A DNA stretch of 64,000 nt from CAVVIO01 sp963748095 (GCA_963748095.1 CAVVIO010000044.1:1-64000), one strand, 5' to 3'; counted from the stretch's first letter, positions 18,020 through 29,390 are shown. The notes: generated by a model not told the origin, from the sequence alone. Translations and numbers: made by a program.

Positions 18020-20804
18020 TTAATTAATTGTAAATGTTTTTCTGAGCCGGATATCCTTGCTGGAACTGCCAACCTGAATTTCCCACTGACCCGGTTCAAT
18101 CTTAAAATCGTTTGTTTTGGTATCGTAAAAAGAAAATTCAGATGCCGGGATTTTGAATGTCAGCGTTTTCGTTTCTCCGGGTTCAAGGGTAATCCTTTGA
18201 AATCGTTTTAATTGATTGATCGGTACTTTAATAGGCGCATTCATGGCATGCACATATACCTGGCCCACTTCATCTCCTTTGAGTTTACCCGTGTTTTGGA
18301 TCGTAAACTGAATTTCAACCTCCCCGTCTTTTCCAATTTCACCGGAGTTAAGTTTCAGATCGCTGTATTCAAACTTGGTATATGAAAGTCCGTACCCAAA
18401 CGGATATAAAACGGGTTTTTCAAAATACATATAGGTACGCGGATGGTTAATCAGATCATAATCCGACATCGGGGGAAGATCCTTTGTAGAAGCATAAAAA
18501 GTTTCAGGAAGCTTACCGCCGGGGTTAACATCACCGAACAATACATCGGCAATTGCTTTACCGCCAAGTTCTCCCGAATACCATGCCTCAACTATTGCAT
18601 TGGCTTTTTCTTCAGTCCCGTCAAGAGCAAGAGGCCCTCCGTTAACCAGTACTATGATGATATTGGGATTAACGGATGCAACCTGCTTAACTAATTCCAT
18701 TTGAACCTCAGGCAACTCAATTTTGGTACGATCGAGCTCTTCCTGGGAAATACCGGGAGAGATACCCAGAACAAGAATAACAGCGTCATTTTTAGAGGCT
18801 ATTTCTTTGGCTTTACTAAAATCTTTCTGGCCAAGATCCCATATTAACCTGGCAACAGCTCCCATTGCATTTTCATAATATTCAAATGTGATTTGGTATT
18901 CCTTTCCAGGTAACAAATCAACTTTTGCACGAATGGGTTTTTCGCCATGGTCCGTCCAGTCATCAATTAATAACTTTCCGTCTACATAAAGACGTGAACC
19001 ATCATCGGTACTGGTACCAATATAGTGGATGGTATCAGGAGGTATTATTTTACCTGTCCACCTGACCGAGAATTTATCTACAGGGATACCCTGCGCAGGT
19101 GAATTATAGCCAAAATTAAAATCGATCATTGAATCTATCCTGGTCAAAACCGGTTTTCCTTTCAGGTTCATGTTATCAAAATACTCGCCCTTCATCCCTG
19201 TTTTTCCGGTTCCGTCAACTTCGGTGAAATACTTCGAATCAACGGGTTTTAACAATCCGCCGCCAATATTGCATCCCATTGTATATGCTACCTTTATTCC
19301 AAGAGATGAAGCTTTCTCTTTTATTCCTTCGAGAGGGCTGACCTGAATATTCGGATAACCACTGTAAATACCCAATTGTGCCTCAGCCGCATTGGGGCCA
19401 ATAACTGCAATTGATTTTATTTTATTCTTTTTCAGGGGCAATATCCCGTTATTCTTCAGGAGGACCATCGATTTCTGCGCAACTTCAAGCGCCAGGTCAC
19501 GATGTGCTTTACTGTCAAGCTGATCTTTTGTAATCGAACTATAGGGAACCATATCAGGCGGATCGAATTCACCCAGCCGGAAACGTGCAGAAAGAATTCT
19601 TTCCACAGCACTATCTAAATCTTTTACTTCCAATAATCCTTCATTCAGCGCCTCCTGTGCATACTGACGATACATTGTGCCACAATTCAGGTCGCAACCG
19701 GCAATTATACTTCTGGCGACAGCTTCTGCACCGGTTTTAAAGAAATGATGATTGTAAACCATGTCAGCAATAGCGCCGCAATCGGAAACTACATATCCCT
19801 TAAAACCCCAGTCACGTCTTAGCAAATCAGTTAACATGAATGTATTGGCATTACACGGTACATGGTTTAGTTCATTGTAGGCCCCCATTATGGAGTATGC
19901 TTTGCCTTCAACAATAGCCTGGTGAAATGCAGGCAGATAATATTCGTACAAACTGCGCATATCAACATCGGAAGAACCTGTGTGACGGCGTTCTTCCTCA
20001 TTATTCGCAATAAAGTGCTTGGGGGTAGAAACTGCTTTCAGATAATAAGGGTCATCTCCCTGCATACCTGTAACATATGCAACTCCCATACGTGAAAGCA
20101 GGTACGGATCTTCACTGTAAGATTCTTCATTGCGTCCCCAGCGCGGATCACGGGCAATATTAACCGTGGGGCTCCAATAGGTCAATCCTTTACCTTCAGT
20201 AACATTCAAAGCACGTGCTTCATCAGATATAGCTGTACTTACCTGATGTAAAATGCCGGGATCCCAGGTAGCTCCCATCGCAACGGCTTGCGGAAAAGAA
20301 GTTGCTCCGCCTGCCAGCACCCCGTGCAGGGCTTCGCTCCAATAGTTATAGGCAGGTATTCCCAACCGTGGAATGGAATCCGATTCATTTGTTATCTGGC
20401 CGATCTTTTCATCAACTGTCATTAAACTTACCAGATCAGAAAGCCTTTGTTTATAGGAGTGCGGCTTAAAAACATTTACAATCACAGAACTTTTTACTGC
20501 GTCTTTACCGGCTTCCTGTCCCGACAGAACTAACAAATAATAACCCGGCCGTGGGAAAAGTTACTTCCGTTACAGGTTGGGCTGCATCTTTAAAAACAAC
20601 CTCTGCGTTCTGCGGACATGTCCATTCTGCTTTTATTTTTTTTGAAGACACACTGCCTTTAAGTTGAGCAGAGTGGGTCTTTTCCCAATTGATGATCTGG
20701 TTACTGCCGGCATTAATCTCAACCTGCTGGCAGAATGATACTGCAGAATTCAGAAATAACAGAATTCCGGCTCCAATTAATGATTTGATGATTCGCTGTT
20801 TCAT
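18020..20804 (-). pseudogene. GH3 beta-glycosidase with PA14 and N-terminal PKD-like domain, one frameshift
   Basis: Two overlapping frames make one gene. Codons 1-85 from ATG 20804 encode a signal peptide and a PKD/Ig-like domain (INAGSNQIINWEKTHSAQLK, then IKAEWTCPQNAEV); this is an unusual N-terminal addition. The frame shifts in a CCC run at 20544-20546: removing one base restores FPTAGYYLLVLSGQEAGK. The remaining 830 residues are GH3: GKGLTYWSPTVNIARDPRWG, STPKHFIANNEE, the nucleophile Asp in GYVVSDCGAI, a PA14 insert (MKGEYFDNMNLKGKPVL ... STDDGSRLYVDGKLLIDDW), then the second GH3 domain and a fibronectin-like tail. The expected activity is beta-xylosidase or beta-glucosidase. The shift may be a lesion or a homopolymer sequencing error. 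Confidence 0.88.
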
Positions 20805-20844
20805 TTTTATACTTTAAAGTTGTAGTAATTTCAATCCAGTCTGT

Positions 20845-22374
20845 TTAATTTTTCAATCCAGCTTTTATTTGTGTAAACGAATGTGCAGGGAATGAAAATG
20901 TTAATTTATTTTTTCCTGTTTTTATTTCTTTTTCAACAGGAACGTACTGGCTCTGTTTATCGAATGTAAAAGGTTCTTTGAGCGATCCCTGGTTTATAAC
21001 AGTTGCTTCGGCTTTCCCTGTAAATTCACCTGAGTCTGAAATTACATCCGTTGTGATCGTCTTGTCTTCGCTTCTGTTAATTACATTAATATATACAGTA
21101 TTTGTTTCGTTGGAATAGACCGTGGTAACATCAAGATAAGGGATTCCCTTGTATTTTTCCGTATTAAAAGTATCGCATTCAACATAAGTGTCAACGGAGT
21201 TGCCAAGGCAATTATTTGAAAATGACTTGAAGACATAGAACAAAGGCGTCTTGAATGTCCCTTTTTCCCTGTCACTTCCCAACAGCGAAGTAAACATTGT
21301 GAAATTTGCCATTTTAACAACATCGGCATGACGAACAAAAGAATTCAAACATTGTGCAATGGGCAAAACAGATAAAAAATTCCTTCCGAAAGAGCCCCAC
21401 TCATCAACTGAAATATAGATTGGGTTCTTAAAGTCCTTCATTGCTTTCACTGCTTCAATCTCATCGGCTGTTACATTTATCTTTTCTTCAAAATCCATGG
21501 CACTTTGTCCCATGTAAGAATAATAATCCGGTGAATTCTCCCAGTAGCGGTGAATAGAAATATAATCGATCATATCTCCAAGTCCGGTGAGTACTTTCCG
21601 GTTCCATTCCACCCATTGACCGGTGCTTTCATAGTAAGATGATCCGGAAGCAACAAATCTAATGGAATGATCGACAGATCTCATGGCTTTGGCGGCTTCC
21701 CTTGCAATTTTTACATAATCATCTGCATCCTTATGTCCCAGCTCCCATGGGGCACCATCCACTTCATTACCGAGATCCCAGATTTTAATATTGTAAGGTT
21801 CTTTATGTCCATACTTTGCACGCAGGTCGGAATAGTATGTTCCTTTCTTATAATTGCAGTATTCCACCCATTGGTACGCATCTTTTATGGTGCCAAGACC
21901 AAGGTTTACACATACAATATTTTCACTTCCCATAGCCTTATTTAATTCTACCCATTCGTCCGTCCCAACATGGTTATTATCGGTTCCACCCCATGCCAGA
22001 TTAATCCGAACAGGACGCTGATCCTTAGGCCCGATGCCATCTTTCCAATTATAACCCATCACATAATTACCACCCGGCCAGCGCATGTTGGTTATTTTAA
22101 GTTCTTTCGCAGCTTCGATATAATCTTTCCTGAATCCATTCGCATCTGCCAGTGGCGAGGAAGGATCATACAAACTTCCATAAAGAGTATTAAAACTTAC
22201 GGTGTCGGGTAATCCCATTCTCCTGCCGCTAAAATGAATGGGTTCCATGAACACCCCGTAAATTTTTGGGTCGATTTTCGCGATAGTTCTGTCAATATCA
22301 ATCTTTATTTCTGCTGTTTGGGCAAACAAAGAAACAGGCAGAACCAATAGAAGACTTAGAAATAATCTTTTCAT
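20845..22374 (-). CDS. GH51 alpha-L-arabinofuranosidase
   Basis: The 509-aa protein has a signal peptide (1-18). It starts ISxxIYGxF-like as DPKIYGVFMEPIHFSGRRMG, has TNMRWPGGNYVMGYNWKDG, acid/base Glu in KIWDLGNEVDGAPW (about residue 205), nucleophile Glu in ISVDEWGSFGRN (about residue 322) and the C-terminal beta domain ending FSFPAHSFTQIK. This is the compact bacterial GH51 form without a CBM insert. It removes alpha-L-arabinofuranosyl groups from arabinoxylan, arabinan or their oligosaccharides. A degenerate fragment similar to its C-terminus survives at 42802-42957. It is 75 bases downstream of a GH43 gene and 40 bases upstream of GH3. Confidence 0.94.
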   Translation of the reverse strand: MKRLFLSLLLVLPVSLFAQTAEIKIDIDRTIAKIDPKIYGVFMEPIHFSGRRMGLPDTVSFNTLYGSLYDPSSPLADANGFRKDYIEAAKELKITNMRWPGGNYVMGYNWKDGIGPKDQRPVRINLAWGGTDNNHVGTDEWVELNKAMGSENIVCVNLGLGTIKDAYQWVEYCNYKKGTYYSDLRAKYGHKEPYNIKIWDLGNEVDGAPWELGHKDADDYVKIAREAAKAMRSVDHSIRFVASGSSYYESTGQWVEWNRKVLTGLGDMIDYISIHRYWENSPDYYSYMGQSAMDFEEKINVTADEIEAVKAMKDFKNPIYISVDEWGSFGRNFLSVLPIAQCLNSFVRHADVVKMANFTMFTSLLGSDREKGTFKTPLFYVFKSFSNNCLGNSVDTYVECDTFNTEKYKGIPYLDVTTVYSNETNTVYINVINRSEDKTITTDVISDSGEFTGKAEATVINQGSLKEPFTFDKQSQYVPVEKEIKTGKNKLTFSFPAHSFTQIKAGLKN

Positions 22375-22449
22375 GATGATTTAATATTTAGTTAGTTCTT
22401 AGTATATAGCTTATATCATTGATTTTATACCAGCAAATTTTTATTCTAA

Positions 22450-23577
22450 TCAATATTCCACGCATTGTTTTGTCCATGTGGGACCATTGATATAAAACAT
22501 CCCATTCTTATAGTAAACCGGTTCAATGCCCATTTGAGGAGTTTTCTCCCATGGTTTAAGATCCGGGCAGTAAGGATAAGGACGCTTATCATACATCAGG
22601 TAATGACAAGAGCTCCACAACTTACCATCGGGACCTATAAATAATGCATTATGACCTGTTTCGCAGTATGGGTCCTCAGAGTCATTGTATTTTAAAGTGT
22701 CATATCCGCCTTCAATAGCCATTTGCCGGCGATATTCCCTTTTACGGGTACCAAAGATTGGCTCGGGTGAAGCCAGTTCCCACGGACCAAGCGGCGATTT
22801 TGATTTTAAAAGGCCTACTTCGTATCCACGGGTCCATGTTGAAAAAAACATGAAGTAGGTTCCATCTTTCTTCACAACAAATGGTCCCTCGATACCTCCG
22901 AACATCCACCCGGGGTTACCAGGCGATCTTTTATCCAGAAATTTCTGAATTTGACCAACGATTTTTCCGGTGGATAAGTCAATTTTTGCCTGAAAAAGTC
23001 CGTTCCCGCTACAGTAAAGATAGGTCTGTCCATCATCGTCCTGAAACAAAGTGGCATCATTGTTATATTGTGGTGTCAACGGACCGTTTACCAGTTTGTA
23101 CGGGCCTGTCACCGAATCCGATGCAAACAACCAGATGCTATGCGTTTTCATTCCTTTCGGGTCTTCTTTGGTGACTTTCCCGCTGTTAACTGTAAGCCAA
23201 TATTTGTGATTGATATAATGAATCTCCGGTGCCCAGAAACGTCCATTGTAAGGACAATCGGGAGGTAATTTGCTTGCATCGATGAGCCATGAATATTGTT
23301 TCCAGTGAAGCAGGTCATCCGAAACCAATAACCGTACACCCGGATTATGACCAGTCCATACCGGCAGTGAAGTTCCTGTACAATACCATTTTTCACCAAC
23401 TTTGATGATGCAATGGTCCCGCATGGCAATGGATGTGTCCCTTGTAATCGGGTTGGTATAACAGAAAACATGGCTGGCAGCTTTTTCCACTGTAGCTCCC
23501 TTATTTATACTTTCCTGGGCAAAACATGCTGATGTTAATAAAAATAAGCTCCAAAACAAAATTAATTTACGACTCAT
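22450..23577 (-). CDS. GH43 glycosidase, single-domain
   Basis: The 375-aa protein has a signal peptide ending CFAQ. GH43 residues: Asp in IAMRDHCIIKVGEKWYCTG, the second Asp in YNNDATLFQDDDGQTYLY and the acid Glu in GGIEGPFVVKKDGTYFMFF (about residue 240). FWAPEIHYINHKYWLTV is the usual blade motif. No extra sandwich or CBM is present; length matches a bare propeller. Likely an arabinofuranosidase or xylosidase acting in the periplasm. It lies 31 bases downstream of the next GH43, in a block of three GH43 genes whose different N-terminal motifs imply different linkage specificities. Confidence 0.9.
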   Translation of the reverse strand: MSRKLILFWSLFLLTSACFAQESINKGATVEKAASHVFCYTNPITRDTSIAMRDHCIIKVGEKWYCTGTSLPVWTGHNPGVRLLVSDDLLHWKQYSWLIDASKLPPDCPYNGRFWAPEIHYINHKYWLTVNSGKVTKEDPKGMKTHSIWLFASDSVTGPYKLVNGPLTPQYNNDATLFQDDDGQTYLYCSGNGLFQAKIDLSTGKIVGQIQKFLDKRSPGNPGWMFGGIEGPFVVKKDGTYFMFFSTWTRGYEVGLLKSKSPLGPWELASPEPIFGTRKREYRRQMAIEGGYDTLKYNDSEDPYCETGHNALFIGPDGKLWSSCHYLMYDKRPYPYCPDLKPWEKTPQMGIEPVYYKNGMFYINGPTWTKQCVEY

Positions 23578-23608
23578 AGCGATTTTAAAAGTTTTTTAAT
23601 TTAATTTT

Positions 23609-24973
23609 TTATTTAAAACTTATCCAGTCAACTTCAACGGGGTTATTCTCTTTTGACAATACAATCAGATTTTGAATACCGTGCTTTAATCCGGATAATG
23701 GCGCTTCCACGTCATTCCATTCATTTCCTGCGGGAATTTTTACCAACGCGATTACAGGACCTTCGGCATTATTTAATCTGACTTGTAAAATACCTCCCGT
23801 TTTCGATAAAGCTCTTACTGCCACAGATTTGAATTTTTTCTTTCCAAAATCAACCCCATTGTATTGTACCCAGGCGTCCTTGTTGTTAAAAACAGTCTTC
23901 CAGCCTTTAAAGGTATCAAGCGTATCCAGAAAAGCGATTGACGTTCCTTTGTCGCTTATTTTACTGTACCGGTCTATCTGTATTTTCTGAGAAGCATTTG
24001 TTAATCCTACGCCACGCAAGGTTGGAATTACTTTTTGAATTGTGCCATCAGGATTGAAGAACATACTGTCAATACGGACTGACCTGTTTTTATCGAATTT
24101 GGGCGACAGATCATTACGATGGTAAAATAAATACCACTGTCCTTTGAAATTTATAAAGGATTGGTGATTTGTCCAACAGTTGGGGGATTCGTCCATAATC
24201 ACCCCGGCAACTTTAAAAGGTCCCATGGGGCTGCTACCCATAGCATACTCAAGGCTTTCTGTCTTGTCCCGTACATGCGGATAAGTGAGATAATATATAC
24301 CATTGCGTTCGAACGTGAAGGGACCTTCCTTCAGCCCTTTAACAGGCAGATTGTCAATAATCACAGGTTTGGAGGCAAGTTCGGTCATATTATCTTTCAG
24401 TTTGGCTACATATATATTTCTTGCGGCCCAGTATAAATAAGCCTGTCCGTCTTTGTCGATAAACGGGCACGGATCGATGCCATGAACTCCTAAAATTGGG
24501 GTTGGCTCCGGGACAAATGGCCCATCAGGATTATCCGAAATGGCCACACCAATTGAAAATCCTCTTCCATAAGCAGTATCTTTTGCAGGAGCCGGAAAAT
24601 AAAAGTAGTATTTCCCGTTTCTGTAGATACAATCAGGCGCCCACATACTGTAGGCTTTTGGATTGGCCCAATTCACTTTATCCTGACTTACGATTACACC
24701 ATGGTCGATCCAGTCTGTAAGATTTGCAGATGAAAACACATGATAGTCTTCCATACAAAACCAGCCAACACGCCCCTTTCCTTCCGTTGCCAGAATATCA
24801 TGTGAAGGATACAGATAAACGCTGTCTCCGAATACTCTTGCCGATGGATCGGCTGTAAACTGGTCGCGTATAATCGGATTCTGGGCCAATGCTGAATCAA
24901 CAAAGAAAAAAGCGAAAACCCCTGCTATGAGATGATGCAATTTTAATCTTTTAAAGAAAAATGTCCTTTTCAT
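23609..24973 (-). CDS. GH43 glycosidase with C-terminal CBM6-like domain
   Basis: The 454-aa protein has a signal peptide (ends SALAQ). The propeller has the motif FTADPSARVFGDSVYLYPSH (base Asp), GIDPCPFIDKDGQAYLYWA and GLKEGPFTFERNGIYYL (acid Glu). The terminal 130 residues (WVQYNGVDFGKKKFKSVAVR ... NPVEVDWISFK) are a CBM6-like beta-sandwich. The same architecture occurs in the gene at 36613-37989 (YTADPAPMVHEGTVYLYTTH), so the two are paralogues. It should cleave arabinose or xylose side groups. It is followed after 31 bases by the next GH43. Confidence 0.9.
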   Translation of the reverse strand: MKRTFFFKRLKLHHLIAGVFAFFFVDSALAQNPIIRDQFTADPSARVFGDSVYLYPSHDILATEGKGRVGWFCMEDYHVFSSANLTDWIDHGVIVSQDKVNWANPKAYSMWAPDCIYRNGKYYFYFPAPAKDTAYGRGFSIGVAISDNPDGPFVPEPTPILGVHGIDPCPFIDKDGQAYLYWAARNIYVAKLKDNMTELASKPVIIDNLPVKGLKEGPFTFERNGIYYLTYPHVRDKTESLEYAMGSSPMGPFKVAGVIMDESPNCWTNHQSFINFKGQWYLFYHRNDLSPKFDKNRSVRIDSMFFNPDGTIQKVIPTLRGVGLTNASQKIQIDRYSKISDKGTSIAFLDTLDTFKGWKTVFNNKDAWVQYNGVDFGKKKFKSVAVRALSKTGGILQVRLNNAEGPVIALVKIPAGNEWNDVEAPLSGLKHGIQNLIVLSKENNPVEVDWISFK

Positions 24974-24987
24974 AGTTAATATCTTTT

Positions 24988-26538
24988 TTAATTTTCAGGG
25001 GTCATTTTAAACCAGTCAAAATCAACATATCCCCCTGTTTTTTGTGTTGCATAATTAAACAGACAAAATTTATTCCCGGTGAAAATTTTCAGGTTAAACT
25101 GCATCAACTGTTGATTGCCGAGAGGAGTATAATCCCTGTTATCATAACTATATCCGAAGGTTGCCTTCCGTGCGGTATTTGATGCAATTGAGTGAAGGTA
25201 TACAATGTTGCCTTTCAACGGTACAGAATCAATAACTTCACCGTTGTTAACCATTATCAGTTGTTTCGACCCGTTTTCCTGCTTTACGGCAATATAAGCA
25301 TAAGGATCCTGAAATACGGCCAAACCTGCTATATCGCCGTCCTTCATATTTGTCACGTCTATCTGTGTAGTTCCAATTGTCGGTATCGAATCGGAATAAT
25401 ATTTAAATATCCGTTGTGTAAGTGTATTCCGGGCTTCACGTAAGTTAGTAACCGTTTTCACTGTTGTTAACCTCAGGTAACCGGGCCGCTGTGTGAGTGA
25501 CCATTTGTCCGGATCGGGATTATGGTTCCACCCCCACTGCATCCCCAGTGTGGTTTCATTAAAATCATCCGAAGTTGGTAAATCCGTTATTGGGTAAACT
25601 TTTCCTACGTCCGGTTTTTTATAAGTAACTACACCTTTCCCGTCAACTCCAACCATTGGCCAGCCATTGACCCAGGTTACAGGTTGTAAGGAAGGAAAAC
25701 GACCGAACGGCCCGCTGTCAACAAACAGCATGGTCCACCATTCACCTGTCTGGGTTTTTATAAGCGCACCCTGATGTATGCCAAATGTTACCCCGGGAGT
25801 TGTATCTCTTATAACGACCTTTTGTTCATAGGGCCCGTAAATATTTTTTGAACGCAATGCAACCTGAATTCCATCCAAACCACCGTAAGTACAATATAAA
25901 TAATAATAACCATTGATTTTATAGACATGGGTTCCTTCAAGCCCTTTCCGGATATCACCCGTGTAAACCAGTGAATCGTTTCCCTTAGGAGCAAAGTTTG
26001 TATCAAGTTCTGTAATGCTTATTTTACTGTATCCGTGAGCCACATATATTCTTCCGTCATCATCAAAAAATAAGCCCGGATCATAAAATCCTTTCGGCAA
26101 TTTCCTGATTTTCCAGGGGCCTTCGGCTTTTTCAGCAGAACAAAGAAATCCGCCTTCATCGAGTGTAATAAAGAGAAGGTAAAACTTCCCGTTATGATAC
26201 TTTAAGCTGGTGGCCCATTGTCCGTGACCATACCTGTTACAGCCATCGAGGTCGTAACATGGACTGAAGTCGAAACGGGGAACGGCATTGCTACAGTATT
26301 CCCAGTTAACCAGGTCTTTTGATTTAAGAACAGTTACCCCGGGAAAGATGAACATAGTAGTAGTTACCATGTAGTAAGTATTGCCAACAAGGATTACATC
26401 CGGATCAGGAAAGTCAGCAGCAATAACCGGATTGGTATAAGTTCCGTTTCCATTATCGCTGTGTATTTTTTGAGCTTTCAGGCTTATTTGCAGTAGAGCC
26501 GAAAACCCTAAAATCATAGCAATTAGTTTAACATTCAT
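24988..26538 (-). CDS. GH43 glycosidase with C-terminal beta-sandwich (subfamily-12-like)
   Basis: The start is ATG 26538, before MNVKLIAMILGFSALLQIS, a signal peptide; an in-frame ATG at 26577 adds 13 residues with no signal character. Motifs: NPVIAADFPDPDVILVGNTY (base Asp), YDPGLFFDDDGRIYVAHGYS and GLEGTHVYKINGYYYLYC (acid Glu). Residues about 320-516 are the sandwich domain (QWGWNHNPDPDKWSLTQRPG, GYLRLTT, NTLTQR). It is the intact paralogue of the frameshifted gene at 6066-7662 and a guide to how that protein should read. Likely an arabinofuranosidase/xylosidase. It begins the downstream GH43 block, 188 bases after the GH31 stop. Confidence 0.92.
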   Translation of the reverse strand: MNVKLIAMILGFSALLQISLKAQKIHSDNGNGTYTNPVIAADFPDPDVILVGNTYYMVTTTMFIFPGVTVLKSKDLVNWEYCSNAVPRFDFSPCYDLDGCNRYGHGQWATSLKYHNGKFYLLFITLDEGGFLCSAEKAEGPWKIRKLPKGFYDPGLFFDDDGRIYVAHGYSKISITELDTNFAPKGNDSLVYTGDIRKGLEGTHVYKINGYYYLYCTYGGLDGIQVALRSKNIYGPYEQKVVIRDTTPGVTFGIHQGALIKTQTGEWWTMLFVDSGPFGRFPSLQPVTWVNGWPMVGVDGKGVVTYKKPDVGKVYPITDLPTSDDFNETTLGMQWGWNHNPDPDKWSLTQRPGYLRLTTVKTVTNLREARNTLTQRIFKYYSDSIPTIGTTQIDVTNMKDGDIAGLAVFQDPYAYIAVKQENGSKQLIMVNNGEVIDSVPLKGNIVYLHSIASNTARKATFGYSYDNRDYTPLGNQQLMQFNLKIFTGNKFCLFNYATQKTGGYVDFDWFKMTPEN

Positions 26539-26725
26539 TCTTATTTTAATTAAGTGATCTATTTTAAAAACCATCAATTCCTGAATTTAGGCATGAAATA
26601 ATTGTATCAAATTTATTCCAATTATTTTTAAGTTTTCATTTCTTACTAATTTACATCTACGAATTGAAATTTACAACAACAATATTTAAGGTGTTCTTCC
26701 CATTTTCTTATCAGCTGAATTGTCG

Positions 26726-29345
26726 TTAATTCTGTTCAATTCGAATTTCCGTTTTCTTCCCGGTGTAAATCACGTGCTTTTTCATTTTGCTCATGGCTAT
26801 GCCCATTCCTTCAGATTCGTTCACGAGCACAACGTTAAAAATGCGTTTTGTCAGACAACCCGGATAACTTCCCTGCCTGTCACCAATCGTTAATGTTTTG
26901 TGTTGTTCGTCCCAACTGAATGGGATAATTGTATAACTACCTTTCTCATAGTCATAATTATCCCCTTCGTCTTCATATAAATCGAACAGGCCATCAGCAC
27001 CTTGATATATGCGAACCTCAAGTGTATCCGCTGATTTTTGCCCGGTATATTGAATGAACTTGCCCATTGGTATGATTGAACCTGCTTTAACAAACAATGG
27101 GATTTTATCCAGCGGAGCTGCTGTACTTATTGTTTGGCCTCCATTAAATTGTTTGCCGGTCCAGAAGTCGTACCACGATGCCGATTGGGGTAAATAAACC
27201 TGCCATTCCGAAACATTTGGCCTGGTAACCGGAGCAACGAGAAATGATTTACCAAACATGTATTCAAACTGCTGGCTTAATGCGGCATTATCACCGTTAA
27301 AGTCCATTACCAGCGGACGCATCATCGTTGATCCATTATGAGTAATTTGCCATGCATCCGAATATATATAAGGCATTAACCGATAGCGAAGGTTTAACAT
27401 TTTCCGCATGTTGTTCTCAACTTGTTGACCATACTTCCATGCTTCGGTTTCCGATTGGTATCCATGAATACGGAAAACCGGATTGAAAGCGCCCCATTGG
27501 TACCATCGTGTAAGTAATTCATGGTATTTTTCATCCGTATACTGGGAAGGGCCGGGACGGAAGAAACCACCTATATCTGTTGTCCAGAAAGGCATTCCTG
27601 TTAAAGAGTAATCCAATCCGGCAACAATTTGCCTTCTGTAAGCATCCCAGGTACCGCCAATATCGCCCGACCAGTTGATCGTCCCATATCGTTGCTGGCC
27701 GGCGAAAGCCGACCTTACTAAAATGCAAACCCTTTTATCGGACGTTGTTTTGCGCTGCCCTTCATAAACTGATTTACTTACAAACAGCGGATAGGTCAGG
27801 CGATAAAAATCACCAGGTCCCAGATAGGTTTCTTTACCTGTTAGCGCATCGTTTTCGGGTTCAGTAGCATCCATCCACCATGAGTCAACACCCTGAGAAA
27901 ATAAATTTTTATTCAGAGTATTCCAGTAATCTTTTCTTGTTTCCGGATTGAAATAATCCAACCATTTACTATCTGGTATATACAGATTTTTTTTCACGAA
28001 CTCCTGACCAATTTTTGAATTCTTATCCGGGTTTGACCAGATCGAAATGTTAAAATGTGCATTTAAATCGTGTAATTCTTTGATAAAACCTGATGGATTG
28101 GGATAATTGGTTTCATCAAACTCCGGAACGCCCCAGCCATTGTTGCCCCAGTATTGCCAGTCCTGCACAATCACATCCATCGGGATGTTTCTTTTACGAA
28201 ATTCTTTGACCGTTTCTATCAGATTTGTACTTGAAGTGTAGCGTTCACGGCATTGCCAAAATCCATAAGCCCAAAGAGGTAGCATGGGAACGTTACCCGA
28301 AAGATTGCGATAGGTGGCAATTACACTATCGGCAGAAGGGCCATAAAATACAACATAATCGAGTAACCCGGCATTGGGGGAACGGAATGTTGTTTTATTA
28401 TTTATTCGTTTCCATGATAATTTGGGAGTATTTGATGATTTACATACCACCTGTACACTATGTTCCCCCGCTTTCAATTTAACAATTGTGCTTACTGCCG
28501 GCGGAAGCCATAAGTTCGACTGATCGATACGTACTGTATCGTCAATTATAAGAAGTTGACGACTGTCCATATCGCCAAGATCAAGCATCATGGAGTATTC
28601 ACCATCTTTTTCAAGTGAGAATTTTCCGGTATAAAGAGATTGTCTCCTGGAAACTTTTTGTGTCCCTGAAGTCGTTGTCACTTCTACCTCCTGATTTTCA
28701 CCGGATTCAGCATCTTTTTTCGTAAGAGGAATAGAATTGTCCGCGGGGTTAAAATACGTCAGACCGTATTGATGCCAGAGAATTCCGTAGCCTCTGCTGG
28801 AATAAACAAAGGGTATTGAAATTTGCGAGTTTACCTGTATCAACTTCCGGCAGACATTCCGCAGATTATAATGCCCATCCTGGAACTGTCCCAATCCAAA
28901 TAAATATTCGTTCTCCGGCGAATCAAAACTTTGCTCTGCCAGGATAGCATGGTTCACCCATAACAGAATCAGGTATTAATTTCCGGCTTTCGGGTTCTTC
29001 GCTCAGGAATATTTTTCCTGAATTATCGGAAAAAGACAATTTGCCGGTTTGTTTATCCAGATTAATACTAATATTTTTCTGTTTTATTTCAAGTTTTGAA
29101 GGCAAATCGGAAACCTGGAACCCGGGAGTTGAAACACTTGAAGTAAAAATAAGCTCAGGCAGGCTTGCTTTAGTATCCTTATAGAATCTGATCCTTACAG
29201 CATTGTCAGCTATAGGATGGATACTAAGAGTCCCCTCAGGTAAAACGACATTTACCTGATCCGTTTTTTGTTCAAAATTTTTTACAATCTGACCCTGGCA
29301 AAGAACAGGGAACAAACTCATGAATAAAAAGTATCTTAATTTCAT
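26726..29345 (-). pseudogene. GH31 alpha-xylosidase-like enzyme with PA14 insert, one frameshift
   Basis: ATG 29345 precedes a signal peptide (MKLRYFLFMSLFPVLCQG). The first 130 codons (N-terminal beta domain) are in one frame and the rest in another. The shift is at 28942-28943: removing one C of a CC pair restores SVMGEPCYLAEQSFDSPENE. After NEYLFGLGQFQDGHYN comes a PA14 domain (SLYTGKFSLEKDGEYSMMLD ... KLSWKRI), then the barrel: MDVIVQDWQYWGNNGW, the nucleophile Asp in DSWWMDATEPEND and the acid/base Asp in NWSGDIGGTWDAYR. PA14-bearing GH31 proteins in Bacteroidota PULs are commonly alpha-xylosidases from xyloglucan or decorated xylan. The shift is a lesion or a base-call error. Confidence 0.87.
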
Positions 29346-29390
29346 TTTAGCGATTGTTAGACTTAAGTTAATAAAATAAGCAGCTAATAA

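Noticed and set aside
18020..20804. Programmed frameshifting in GH3 (and in the GH43 and GH31 genes)
   Set aside because: No slippery heptamer with downstream structure was seen, and secreted glycosidases are not known to use it; a duplicated base explains all three.
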